Of a stretch of 45,031 nucleotides of DNA, positions 7,447-16,605 are shown piece after piece. A program made the translations under genes and the position numbers. The stretch is from Bacteroidota bacterium. Lineage in GTDB: Bacteria; Bacteroidota; Bacteroidia; SXHM01. The notes beneath the pieces were generated by a model. That model saw nothing but the letters and a program-made list of their open reading frames with translations, was not told the origin of the DNA and searched no databases. How positions within the stretch are numbered: position 1 is the first letter of the stretch; each line of letters opens with the position of its first letter. Location: positions 1 through 45,031 of the forward strand of contig CANJWH010000022.1 in the NCBI GenBank assembly GCA_947478465.1. The letters run 5' to 3'.

Positions 7447-10400
7447 ATGTCATTCCTTACCCATATCATAGCATCCATTACCGACGGCGAAAAACTAAAT
7501 AAAACGTCCGTTGAAAATATTGGTAAGCACTATGGAATTAAGGATCAAAATCATGTTAAGGAACTAACAGAACTTGCCATTGTAACCATCTCCCGTGACT
7601 TAGCTCACCAACCGCATAAAACGACTTACGAAAAATATGAGGATATTGTTGAGCTATACGAAAAACAGGTAAGTCTAAACCACAGGACGAGTCATAGTAT
7701 TTTATTGCAACAATACTCCACCCCCGCCCCTGTCGGGTATTTAATGGGTTTATTCTGTGGCATTGACAAACCTAACATTACAGGACTTGAACCTTCTGCC
7801 GGAAACGGATTATTAACCATAGCCGGTAATCCCAAAAATTTTACTGTCAACGAAATTGACGATGTACGATTAGATAACTTAAAAACCCAAGGGTTTTTAA
7901 AGGTTTCATCGCAAGACGGACAAAAGCCATTTCCTTTAAATTACCATCATCATTTTGATGCAGTAATTACCAATCCTCCCTTTGGTAAATTGGAAAATGC
8001 TGAGATGGTGGCAGACAAATATAAGATCAAAGGACTAGAGCATATCATGGCAATTAATGCTATTGACTGCATGAAAGATACCGGCAAAGCTGCAATTATT
8101 ATTGGTGGCCATTTAGAATTTAATGAAGACGGGATGATCCCATCGGGTAAAAACCGAATATTCTTCGCCTATCTCTATAAATTTTACAATGTATCGGATG
8201 TCATAAACATTGATGGAAGCTTGTATAAAAAGCAAGGTACAAGTTTTAACGTTCGCGTTATTTTAATTAATGGCCGCAAAAGCATTCCGGCAGGACTCCC
8301 CCCCTTTTCCAAAGATATTGACAGTCAACCGGTGGCCGATTTTGAAACCTTGTTTCAACGGTTCAGCCTGTCGGACACTACTATCACGGAAGGTACACCC
8401 TCAAAACCAATGCACCCCCACCCTACAGATATGCCAAAAGTTAATAATCTTAAACTGCTTAAACTAAAAGCGAATGCCCTTTTGTTGATTGAAAACGGAA
8501 CAACTGATTTAGGGTCGGTTCCTGAAATCGAATTGAGTTATTCTGAAAACAATTCCTATAAAAGTGAGCAAATAACCTCTTCACAAAAAGCGGCTGATTT
8601 ATTTCGAAATTTTTATAAAGATGAAAAAATACAGTTGCAGGAAATGTTTTCCATTGCCTTGTTGAACAAAGCCAGAAAGGTTTTAGGTGTTCACAGATTA
8701 AGCAACGGCAGTAAAGCCGGAACAGTGGTTGATCCGAGCTATATTTTAGCCATGGCCAGTAAAACAAATGCAAGTTTTGTTATGATTTGCCACAATCATC
8801 CCAGCGGTAATTTAATTCCATCAAGTGCTGACCGATCAATTACCAAACAGGTTGGAAAAGCTTTGGATTTGATCGGTGTAAGTTTAAGTGATCATATTAT
8901 CCTAACCAAAACGGACTATATCAGTTTTGCAGACCAAAATGAAAGTCTGAACGGTATTTATAAAGACACCGCCAACAAAGAATTTTACATGGATGGCCTT
9001 GATGGATTGGGAATGGCTTATGAATCTGCTTCGCAAAGTTGCCATAGCCTTGTGTTGGATACACCTGATAGCATGGGTAATGAAATTAAAGCAGCCCTAA
9101 AACAATTGATGAATGACGTTGGGAATGTGGATGATTATGTCGCCGGTAAACTCAACTTTACCAATTTAGAGCTGTGTAAATATCTGGCCGCCGAACAAGT
9201 GGATGCGGTGGCCCTGGCTATTTACAATATTGAAAAAAATAAGCAGGGAATAATCATAGCTGACCAAACCGGAATTGGAAAAGGCCGACAAGCAGCAGCC
9301 ATCATTCGCTATGCCATTATCAGTGGGGTGAAACCCATCTTTATGACGGAGAAGCCTAACCTCTTTTCGGACATATACCGCGATTTAGAAGCTATTGGTA
9401 GCGCCCATTACCAACCGTTTATAATGAACGGAAAAGAAAGTAAAACCTTGGTTAAAGATAGTGCGGGGAATGTGGTGTATGAACCATTGGATAAATCAGA
9501 CCAGGACAAGGTAATTAAGAGCGGTAAACTGCCCAAAGAGTTTGATTACATCATGCTCACCTACTCTCAAATTAGTGGTGGAGAATTTAGCAAATCCGGG
9601 GTTTGGACAAAGGAAAGCCCAAAACAATCCTTCCTTTTACAAATGGCCACCGATAGTATTTTGATATTGGATGAAAGCCATAATGCCAGTGGTGAAAGCA
9701 ATACCGGAAAAGTACTTCAAACCATTGTGAGTGTTACACGTGGTGTTACTTTTTTAAGTGCAACATTTGCCAAACGCCCGGATAATATGCCCTTGTATGC
9801 CATGAAAACCGCCATGGAAGAAGCCAATATGAGCAAAGAGGATTTGGTGGCGGCCATTGAAAAAGGCGGAGTAGCATTACAGGAAGTTTTATCAGCCCAA
9901 TTGGTAAGTGCAGGTCAGTTAATACGGCGTGAGAGAACCTTCGAAGGCATTGAAGTAAATTACATCACCCTATTTGAAAAAAGCAAGGAACATAAAGCTG
10001 TGTACGATAATATCACAAAATTGATGCGTGATATTATCTGGTTTCAGGGGGAGTTTATAAATCCAGAAATTGCAGAACTCAATAAAATAGCCGAGGCCAG
10101 TTACACCAATGTGGAAACACGAAAAGGAAATTCCGCAATTGGCGTAGATAACACCCCTTATTTCAGTAAGGTCTTTAACCAAATAAACCAAATGCTGTTT
10201 GCCATAAAAGCGGATAGTGTGGCCGACAGAGCAATCATGCGATTGCAGCAAGGCAAAAAACCGGTAATCGCATTTAGCAGCACTATGGGGAGTTTTTTGG
10301 CAAGTATGGAAGACAACGATGGACTTCCTGTGCATGATGGCAGCATGATTAATGCTGACTTTAGTTATACCTTAACAAAAGCCTTAACCGGAATTCTTCG

Positions 10401-12765
10401 ATATACAGAAAAAGATGAAACCGGAACGCCAACCTATAAAACCTTTGATATTGCTCAGTTTAGCGAAGATGCTCAAATCATTTATAACAAAATTGCCAAG
10501 GATATTTCCAAACTTACAAGTGGACTTTATTTAAGCCCGATAGATGTTATAAAAGAAAAGATAGAAGCAGCCGGTTACAGAGTTGGTGAGGTTACCGGTC
10601 GTAGCTTAGCTCTTCAATATGTCCCAAGTAAAAACAACGGTGGAATGAAGGCCATGGTAAAAACCCGTAAAAAGGAAAATGTGGCCGATGCGTTTCGGAA
10701 ATTCAACAACAATGAAATAGATGTTTTACTAATAAATCAAAGTGGTGCAACCGGAGCCAGTGCCCATGCTATAATAACGCCACTTGTTTCCAAAGAAGAA
10801 GTGAAGCAACGGGTTATGATTGTTTTGCAAGCTGAATTAGATATTAATACCGAGGTTCAAAAACGGGGACGTATTAATCGTACCGGACAAATACTAAAAC
10901 CGATTTACGATTACCTAATTTCTGATATACCGGCAGAAAAACGCCTCATGATGATGCTTCAAAAGAAGTTGAAATCATTGGATGCAAACACCACTTCCAA
11001 CCAAAAAAACAGTGAAGCCTTGTTAAAATCAGATGATTTTTTAAATAAGTATGGGGATAAAATCGTGATGGATTATTTAAGAGAAAATCTGGAGTTAAAC
11101 GAACAACTGGATGATCCATTAAAACTTACTGAATCTCAGGCAGACAGTGATAAAACACCCACGGTAATGGAAAATGCAGCCAGTAAAGTTGCAGGCAGGG
11201 TTGCTGTATTAAGTACAACTGAACAAGAAACGTTTTATACTGAAGTATTGGAACGGTATAACGATTATATCACCGAACTCAAACAAAAAGGGCTGTACGA
11301 TTTGGAAGTAGAGATTCTGAACTTACAGGCAGAAACCATTTCAAAGCAAATTTATAAAGCCGGTAAAGGTGGCAAAACATCCTTTGGCAGCAACACGTAT
11401 ATCGAACAATGCGAGGTAAACATTATTAAAAAACCTTACACATCCATTGAAGTCAGTAATTTAGTTACTAAAGCTCTCGATGCTAAAAACTACAAGGATT
11501 TAAAGGATTTACAAATCACACAAGTTGAAAAGTACTTTAAAGATAAAATAGGGGTCGAGGCTGATGATATAGAAGATACTTATACCAACCTCATCAAAAA
11601 TATTGTTAATGAACCCAAGTATAAAAAACTTGATAGTAAGGATGAACGACAAGACTATATTTTATATAGAACGAAAATTTTAAATGAAGCCAAGGAACTG
11701 AAATTAGAAAAGAACCATGACTTACTAAATTATAAAAGTAAAAGCATTGTTAAGTTCATTAGTTATTTCACAGTTGGATCATGGCTGACTTATCCAAATG
11801 ACAATGAGACAATGGCCACGGAGCCAACCTATGCAGTAAGTTTTGGGATTAGTATTAATTACAGCCAGAAGAATCCATTTGCCCCTTCAGCCATTAAATT
11901 AAACTTAGCCATTTCATCCGGACTGAAATATGTGACCATCCCGTTGTCAAAAAATATTGAGTTGAATGCCATTATTGGTGAAACGGGTAATTTTAATGAA
12001 AGCAATTGGATAACCGAAAAAGATTTACATGACCGATGGGATTTTTTAATAAAGGAAAGCAGTGTTGACAGGGGGAAACAATTCATAGTTACCGGCAATG
12101 TATTGCAAGCTTTTGGGGATGAAAAACTAACAGGTGGTAAGTTGGTGCAGTTTACAACGATTGAAGGTACACAGCGCAAAGGAATCTTACTCCCGATTCA
12201 TTGGCAATATGGAGATAAAGGCGAAAACATTGTTCCGCTTATTCCCATTTATAAAGCCCGAAAAGCAATTAAAGCCATTGCTGAAGGTGCTATGATACAT
12301 AGCGGAGCCGGACAAGGCCAAGGGGTAAGTATTAGCAAACAATATTATGGTGGCTTTAAATTGTTTGTACCTAAAAGCCGCAAATCCGGAGGGGATATCT
12401 ACCTCGATAAAAAGATATTAAATTTTGTAGATGATAATAACTTCAATTCGGTAGGTACAACGATGGTTGCTGTCATATCCGAACAAAATCTGTTTCCGGT
12501 GCTTGAGATACTCCAAAACGTTCACAACGTCAGTGTAAGATTACAGCCCTGGCAAATGGATTTAATCAAAGATGAAATTGAAGGGGACAATTTTAGTGAT
12601 GTCATTTCAGAAATAATCCCTATACCGGAAAAAGCAGAAGATACCACAAGCGCTCCTAAAGGAAACGATTCAGAAATCACTCCTGATCCCGACAAAATTC
12701 GAAGATTGAAATTATTAAAACTAAAGGCAAAAGCTTTGCTATTATTAGAACTTGAAGCAGCATAA
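7447..12765 (+). CDS. Polyvalent fusion: adenine methylase, RadC-type JAB domain and strawberry-notch helicase
   Basis: A 1772-residue multidomain protein. First, an N6-adenine methyltransferase with SAM motif GLEPSAGNG (113-121) and catalytic NPPFG (176-180). Second, a RadC/JAB metal-binding domain with HNHPSGNLIPSSAD (449-462). Third, a superfamily 2 helicase of the strawberry-notch type: Walker A-like QTGIGKGRQ (about 607-615), DESH (742-745) and a C-terminal helicase half with KRGRINRTGQ (about 1139-1148). A helix, LKLLKLKAxALLL, occurs twice, at 335 after the methylase and at 1754 at the very C terminus. Related giant 'polyvalent' proteins are known from phages and conjugative elements, where they are thought to protect or remodel incoming DNA. 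Here it probably methylates and unwinds element DNA. Confidence 0.93.
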   Translation: MSFLTHIIASITDGEKLNKTSVENIGKHYGIKDQNHVKELTELAIVTISRDLAHQPHKTTYEKYEDIVELYEKQVSLNHRTSHSILLQQYSTPAPVGYLMGLFCGIDKPNITGLEPSAGNGLLTIAGNPKNFTVNEIDDVRLDNLKTQGFLKVSSQDGQKPFPLNYHHHFDAVITNPPFGKLENAEMVADKYKIKGLEHIMAINAIDCMKDTGKAAIIIGGHLEFNEDGMIPSGKNRIFFAYLYKFYNVSDVINIDGSLYKKQGTSFNVRVILINGRKSIPAGLPPFSKDIDSQPVADFETLFQRFSLSDTTITEGTPSKPMHPHPTDMPKVNNLKLLKLKANALLLIENGTTDLGSVPEIELSYSENNSYKSEQITSSQKAADLFRNFYKDEKIQLQEMFSIALLNKARKVLGVHRLSNGSKAGTVVDPSYILAMASKTNASFVMICHNHPSGNLIPSSADRSITKQVGKALDLIGVSLSDHIILTKTDYISFADQNESLNGIYKDTANKEFYMDGLDGLGMAYESASQSCHSLVLDTPDSMGNEIKAALKQLMNDVGNVDDYVAGKLNFTNLELCKYLAAEQVDAVALAIYNIEKNKQGIIIADQTGIGKGRQAAAIIRYAIISGVKPIFMTEKPNLFSDIYRDLEAIGSAHYQPFIMNGKESKTLVKDSAGNVVYEPLDKSDQDKVIKSGKLPKEFDYIMLTYSQISGGEFSKSGVWTKESPKQSFLLQMATDSILILDESHNASGESNTGKVLQTIVSVTRGVTFLSATFAKRPDNMPLYAMKTAMEEANMSKEDLVAAIEKGGVALQEVLSAQLVSAGQLIRRERTFEGIEVNYITLFEKSKEHKAVYDNITKLMRDIIWFQGEFINPEIAELNKIAEASYTNVETRKGNSAIGVDNTPYFSKVFNQINQMLFAIKADSVADRAIMRLQQGKKPVIAFSSTMGSFLASMEDNDGLPVHDGSMINADFSYTLTKALTGILRYTEKDETGTPTYKTFDIAQFSEDAQIIYNKIAKDISKLTSGLYLSPIDVIKEKIEAAGYRVGEVTGRSLALQYVPSKNNGGMKAMVKTRKKENVADAFRKFNNNEIDVLLINQSGATGASAHAIITPLVSKEEVKQRVMIVLQAELDINTEVQKRGRINRTGQILKPIYDYLISDIPAEKRLMMMLQKKLKSLDANTTSNQKNSEALLKSDDFLNKYGDKIVMDYLRENLELNEQLDDPLKLTESQADSDKTPTVMENAASKVAGRVAVLSTTEQETFYTEVLERYNDYITELKQKGLYDLEVEILNLQAETISKQIYKAGKGGKTSFGSNTYIEQCEVNIIKKPYTSIEVSNLVTKALDAKNYKDLKDLQITQVEKYFKDKIGVEADDIEDTYTNLIKNIVNEPKYKKLDSKDERQDYILYRTKILNEAKELKLEKNHDLLNYKSKSIVKFISYFTVGSWLTYPNDNETMATEPTYAVSFGISINYSQKNPFAPSAIKLNLAISSGLKYVTIPLSKNIELNAIIGETGNFNESNWITEKDLHDRWDFLIKESSVDRGKQFIVTGNVLQAFGDEKLTGGKLVQFTTIEGTQRKGILLPIHWQYGDKGENIVPLIPIYKARKAIKAIAEGAMIHSGAGQGQGVSISKQYYGGFKLFVPKSRKSGGDIYLDKKILNFVDDNNFNSVGTTMVAVISEQNLFPVLEILQNVHNVSVRLQPWQMDLIKDEIEGDNFSDVISEIIPIPEKAEDTTSAPKGNDSEITPDPDKIRRLKLLKLKAKALLLLELEAA

Positions 12766-12793
12766 TGCATACTTATAACTATAAATAAAAACT

Positions 12794-12976
12794 ATGACCA
12801 CACGTAAAAAAGGCCGCACATTGGTTGTCAAAAAACAATCAAAAGTTGCAGGAAGCCGCAAGTCAGATAAGGGAAAACCTGCCTTAAAACCGGGTATCCG
12901 TGAGAGTAAACGTGGCCGTGTTTATACCGAAACACGATCCAACCGAAGTGATGTAAACCCTAAAAAACGGATTTGA
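12794..12976 (+). CDS. Very basic small protein, likely nucleic-acid binding
   Basis: A 60-residue protein with more than 20 Lys and Arg residues, starting MTTRKKGRTLVVKKQSK and ending RSDVNPKKRI. The stop codon TGA overlaps the next ATG (TGATG), so translation is coupled. No hydrophobic segment is present. It could condense or coat DNA in the particle, or be an unfolded RNA-binding tail protein. Position directly after the methylase-helicase and before the exported protein is odd for a chromosomal gene but normal for a compact viral operon. Confidence 0.75.
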   Translation: MTTRKKGRTLVVKKQSKVAGSRKSDKGKPALKPGIRESKRGRVYTETRSNRSDVNPKKRI

Positions 12977-13467
12977 TGAAACACATACTACTACTTATTA
13001 CACTATTTGTTTTGATGGGTTTAAAGCCCATCGCGTGTCAACCAACCGAACTGGATACGACGTATCGAAAGGTGTATCTGAGTGCTAATGGAGGTGCTTG
13101 CAGTTATTTGGCAAGCCCGATTGTGGGTTTGTTTCTGGATATTGAAATTACAGACGATACTTATCCGCTTGTCATTAATTGGGAAAGTGGAATAATGACT
13201 TCTGCAAGCAGAGCTGCTTATACAGCAAACCTATCCTTTGGAAAGCGTTTTAAAAAGTTTGATTTTGGGATTGCCCCCTTTGGTTTTATGGCTTACACCA
13301 AAAGAGATGATTTTATGCCTACCATGTCGGTATATACAACCCTGAGAACTACCAACCGATTTTACTTTAATGTCAAAGCACTTTACTACTTCAGCTATCA
13401 TAGTGCCGGTAAAGTCGGAATAAATGCAACCCTTAACTATCGGATTAAACAGTTTAAAAAATTATAA
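12976..13467 (+). CDS. Exported small beta-barrel-like protein
   Basis: About 163 residues with a cleavable signal peptide (MKHILLLITLFVLMGLKPIAC, cut near Ala-Cys). The mature part alternates polar and hydrophobic residues in short segments ending in aromatic residues (AYTANLSFGKRF, FDFGIAPFGFMAYT, RFYFNVKALYYFSY, VGINATLNYRIKQF), as in small outer-membrane beta barrels. The ATG at 12976 overlaps the previous stop; a TTG three bases earlier is also open. Its own stop overlaps the ATPase start by one base (TAATG). An outer-membrane protein made from a replication-type operon could serve in surface exclusion or exit; this is inference. Confidence 0.75.
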   Translation: MKHILLLITLFVLMGLKPIACQPTELDTTYRKVYLSANGGACSYLASPIVGLFLDIEITDDTYPLVINWESGIMTSASRAAYTANLSFGKRFKKFDFGIAPFGFMAYTKRDDFMPTMSVYTTLRTTNRFYFNVKALYYFSYHSAGKVGINATLNYRIKQFKKL

Positions 13468-15320
13468 TGAATATCACCTATTCCAATTACACCGAATTAA
13501 AATCAACAATTGATTTTAAAGTATTGCCAAAATCATTTACCGACATCGTGCCCGATATTGAAGCATTGGATGATTATTTTGATGCCTATAATGAGGACGA
13601 TAAAATTTATGCTAAAGCTTTTGACAAAGCCCTTTTAACAATCAATACTGCAAATGCCAACATAGATCAATCTACCAAAGAAACTCAAATAAAGCTTCCA
13701 TTGGTTGAGACTAAGACTGAGATTAAGGCTGTGGTTAAGGTTAAGACTTCTAAAAAGCCATCTGAAAAGATAGCTTCAGTAAAACCAAAGTTCAAAAAAG
13801 GGGATTTTGTTCAAAAAACAGCAAATAATAATCTTAAAGGAACCATTGTTAAGGCGGTAACCGATCATCCGGATTTAGCTATTTCTTATTCTGTTAAAAC
13901 GGAGACCGGACAAAGTGAATACTGGTTTGAATCGGATATTGAAAAAACTAAGAAACCTGCAAAACTTAAACCCGGTAAACATGGCCATCCCATGATTCCG
14001 GATGATATAAAATTATTGAGAAGGGTCAGGCATTTAATAAATAAAACAAAAACCAAACGAGATTTCCTTTTGGTATTAAATGCTATTGAAAGAGCCGATG
14101 TTCAACGTCAGGTAACCAAAACAAGCAAGTTCGCCAAAGAGCTAAATTATTCTTTGGATTGGCTGTCCAAAATTATTAATCATTTGGAGAGTACCGGAGA
14201 GCCGGATAAGTTTGCCATGAAGGATAAAGAGATTGAAAATGCCATCATGGATGCTGCAACCGGGAATGAAGTTTTAGAAGCCGTTCGCATTTTAAAACAG
14301 TTTATTGCTATACAAGGCCGTCCGGATAGCAAGCAATCAGCCCAAAAACTATTAGCTCGTATTGAAAAATACGAAACCAATGACAATAATGCAGAGCATT
14401 ACAGCAAGCATCTTACGGAGATTAAAAGTACTTTAAAAAAATATCTAAACAGCCAATCCAAAACTATGGCCATTAGCAGTTATACGCTGAGTGGTATTGC
14501 TGATAAATGCGGTTGCACTTTGCACGACCTGGGATATATAAATACTGACAATACCGATTTTTTAATAAAGCCCCCAATTAAGTCAGCCCTTTCTCCATCT
14601 GCTGCCATGCATGGATTTGGTGAAATCACTCTGACTGATCAGCCAGCCGATTTAATTTATAATATGAATGAACCAAGGGAATTGATTGACCCTAATAATG
14701 GCGGTATTCCGTTGGATAAGGTAAAAACGACCAACAACGGGTTTCGGCTTTCCGGTGATTTGGGTAAATTTATTGGGCCTATTGCTCTTAATAAATATGC
14801 TATTGTAATAAAAGGTGACAGCGGTGCAGGCAAAAGCCGTTTTGCTCTTCAGTTAGCCAATTCAATGGCAGCCATTATAGGCAAGGAAGCGTATTTTAGT
14901 TTGGAAATGAGTCCGAGCAATCCGGAAATAAAACGCGAATACTTCGATAAATACATTGCTCCGGTTCACAGACCCAAAATTTTAACCTTTGATGAAGGAA
15001 GCCTTAATAAAGTAAAAGATCTGGCAACAAAAGGTGTGAGGGCTATTTTTGTCGATAGTTGGCAAAAACTGTATGAAAAAAGCAGTGAGTTTGGTCTGTT
15101 GCGCAATCAGTTCCCTGGAACAGCCTTTATTATCATATTTCAGGAAACAACAAGCGGCAAAGCCCGAGGTGGTAGCGAAAGCATTTACGACAGTGATTTG
15201 GTAATTCACGTTCATAAAAGCCCTGACGGGGATTATAAAAAGAACTACGCCCAAGCTGAAAAGAACCGATTTGCCGGGACGGATATGCGGTATAATATTT
15301 TTACTGGGAAACTCATATAA
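13467..15320 (+). CDS. RecA/DnaB-like ATPase with N-terminal accessory region
   Basis: A 617-residue protein. About residues 108-160 (FKKGDFVQKTANNNLKGTIVK) look like a KOW/SH3-like domain of the kind seen in small Bacteroidota element proteins; a long helical region follows to about 330. The C-terminal 200 residues are a RecA-fold ATPase: Walker A GDSGAGKSRF (450-459), YFSLEM (about 476-481, typical of DnaB/RadA-type enzymes) and Walker B IFVDSW (about 526-531). It could be the replicative helicase, a RadA-like recombinase or, less likely, the packaging motor. Its last 140 bases are duplicated twice downstream, see the repeats at 17632 and 17943. Confidence 0.88.
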   Translation: MNITYSNYTELKSTIDFKVLPKSFTDIVPDIEALDDYFDAYNEDDKIYAKAFDKALLTINTANANIDQSTKETQIKLPLVETKTEIKAVVKVKTSKKPSEKIASVKPKFKKGDFVQKTANNNLKGTIVKAVTDHPDLAISYSVKTETGQSEYWFESDIEKTKKPAKLKPGKHGHPMIPDDIKLLRRVRHLINKTKTKRDFLLVLNAIERADVQRQVTKTSKFAKELNYSLDWLSKIINHLESTGEPDKFAMKDKEIENAIMDAATGNEVLEAVRILKQFIAIQGRPDSKQSAQKLLARIEKYETNDNNAEHYSKHLTEIKSTLKKYLNSQSKTMAISSYTLSGIADKCGCTLHDLGYINTDNTDFLIKPPIKSALSPSAAMHGFGEITLTDQPADLIYNMNEPRELIDPNNGGIPLDKVKTTNNGFRLSGDLGKFIGPIALNKYAIVIKGDSGAGKSRFALQLANSMAAIIGKEAYFSLEMSPSNPEIKREYFDKYIAPVHRPKILTFDEGSLNKVKDLATKGVRAIFVDSWQKLYEKSSEFGLLRNQFPGTAFIIIFQETTSGKARGGSESIYDSDLVIHVHKSPDGDYKKNYAQAEKNRFAGTDMRYNIFTGKLI

Positions 15321-15365
15321 GGAATTATAATTTTAAAATAGAAGTGTTTATGTTTCATTTTCTTA
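15181..15365 (+). repeat. Copy 1 of the ATPase 3'-end repeat (intact, within the gene)
   Basis: The last 140 bases of the ATPase gene plus about 45 bases beyond its stop are the reference copy of a repeat found again at 17632-17728 and 17943-18083. The region after the stop (AATTTTA...GTTTCATTTT) also matches copy 3, so the repeat extends past the gene. Confidence 0.85.
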
Positions 15366-15519
15366 ATGTCAAATATTTACATTTGCTTCAGAGATTTAAA
15401 GAAAATATAATTTTATGAAAAACACTTAGCTATTTTGATTTTTTTGATAGATTACTTTCGAATTGACCAAGTTTTCATATATTTGTTTTTTAAAATAGGT
15501 ATACAATCTTCGTAGAAAA

Positions 15520-16446
15520 ATGAAAAAAATTATTCTGTTTACTATTATTTTATCTTCAATAAATATGTTTGCACAAACAAAAAAATGCAAATATTCTATC
15601 AATAATCAAGATGAATTCACAAAACGAAGGGAGGCAAGAACCAATGAAGAAAAATTATTTTCATTTAATGATGGGGATTTTAGAAATACAGCTATAGAAG
15701 TTAAATTTACTGTGACAGGTGATTATGAAGGGGGTAAAAAATTTCTTTTGTTCAATTTAACCTATGAATTTAATACCAATAACAGTGAAGATTATCATAC
15801 TTTAAGTATTATGTTGGAGAACGACTCAATAATTAATTTTGTAAATCCTTCGAATCAAGGGGATAAATGGAATAATCGTGATCATCTATATTGGAAATAT
15901 TTTTTAATTTCTGATGAATTATGGAACTTATTAAAACGAACTAACATTAAAAAAGTAAGATTGAAACTTTTAAACAAATCGGTACTTACTCAAGATATTA
16001 ATCAAAAATGTATAAATAGTATTTCTAAAGTAATAACTTGTATTGATGAACTAAATTTACCACCGATAGAATTAAATTATAATACCGACCATAGCGATAC
16101 AAGTTTAGGTTCAATAATTTCAACTAATAACAATTCATCAATTTCATTGTGTAAGCAATGGAAAAGAAAAAATATAATCTATGGAAATGGAAGTGTTGAT
16201 AAAAGCAATGATGTACTTTATGTTCAGTATTATAAAGATGGGACTTTCCTAGAGTCAATTACAGATAAAGGAACAAATACTATTAAAAGTCAAAACAAGG
16301 GGAAATATGAATTATTAAATGAAAATACGATACTGTTAATTAACGGGGATAGTAAAGATGCATTTAGTTTAACAGTTGTTAAACTAACTAATCAAGAATT
16401 GATTTTGGAAAAAGGTGGAACTAAATTTTTTTTATATGTTTACTAA
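15520..16446 (+). CDS. Secreted protein with lipocalin-like C terminus
   Basis: A 308-residue exported protein with a signal peptide (MKKIILFTIILSSINMFAQ, cut after FAQ). The middle is rich in Asn, Asp and Lys with aromatic strands. The last 100 residues (LCKQWKRKNIIYGNG, then YYKDGTFLESITDKG, GKYELLNENTILLI, LTVVKLTNQELILEK) follow the pattern of Bacteroidota lipocalin-like domains: a W near the start, a DGTF turn, a G.Y.L strand and a final lt..eL.L strand. It is far more AT-rich than the upstream operon and has 199 bases of separate leader, so it is cargo. No function assigned. Confidence 0.75.
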   Translation: MKKIILFTIILSSINMFAQTKKCKYSINNQDEFTKRREARTNEEKLFSFNDGDFRNTAIEVKFTVTGDYEGGKKFLLFNLTYEFNTNNSEDYHTLSIMLENDSIINFVNPSNQGDKWNNRDHLYWKYFLISDELWNLLKRTNIKKVRLKLLNKSVLTQDINQKCINSISKVITCIDELNLPPIELNYNTDHSDTSLGSIISTNNNSSISLCKQWKRKNIIYGNGSVDKSNDVLYVQYYKDGTFLESITDKGTNTIKSQNKGKYELLNENTILLINGDSKDAFSLTVVKLTNQELILEKGGTKFFLYVY

Positions 16447-16605
16447 ACATGAGTTTAATGATACTCTATAATAAAATAGGATTTTTTACTTAATGTACGT
16501 GATATAGATTTAAAAGTTATATCGTTTATAAAGTTTTATGAATAACGTTATTGAGGGTAAATTGTAAAGAAGGATAATAGAAAAAAGGATAAAACTTATA
16601 AAATT

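Noticed and set aside
9970..10346. Two antisense frames inside the giant methylase-helicase gene
   Set aside because: They are shadows of a clearly coding frame, with no domain and no promoter.
13467..15320. ATPase as packaging motor
   Set aside because: YFSLEM and the overall motif set point to the RecA/DnaB group, so helicase or recombinase is the better reading, though packaging cannot be fully excluded.
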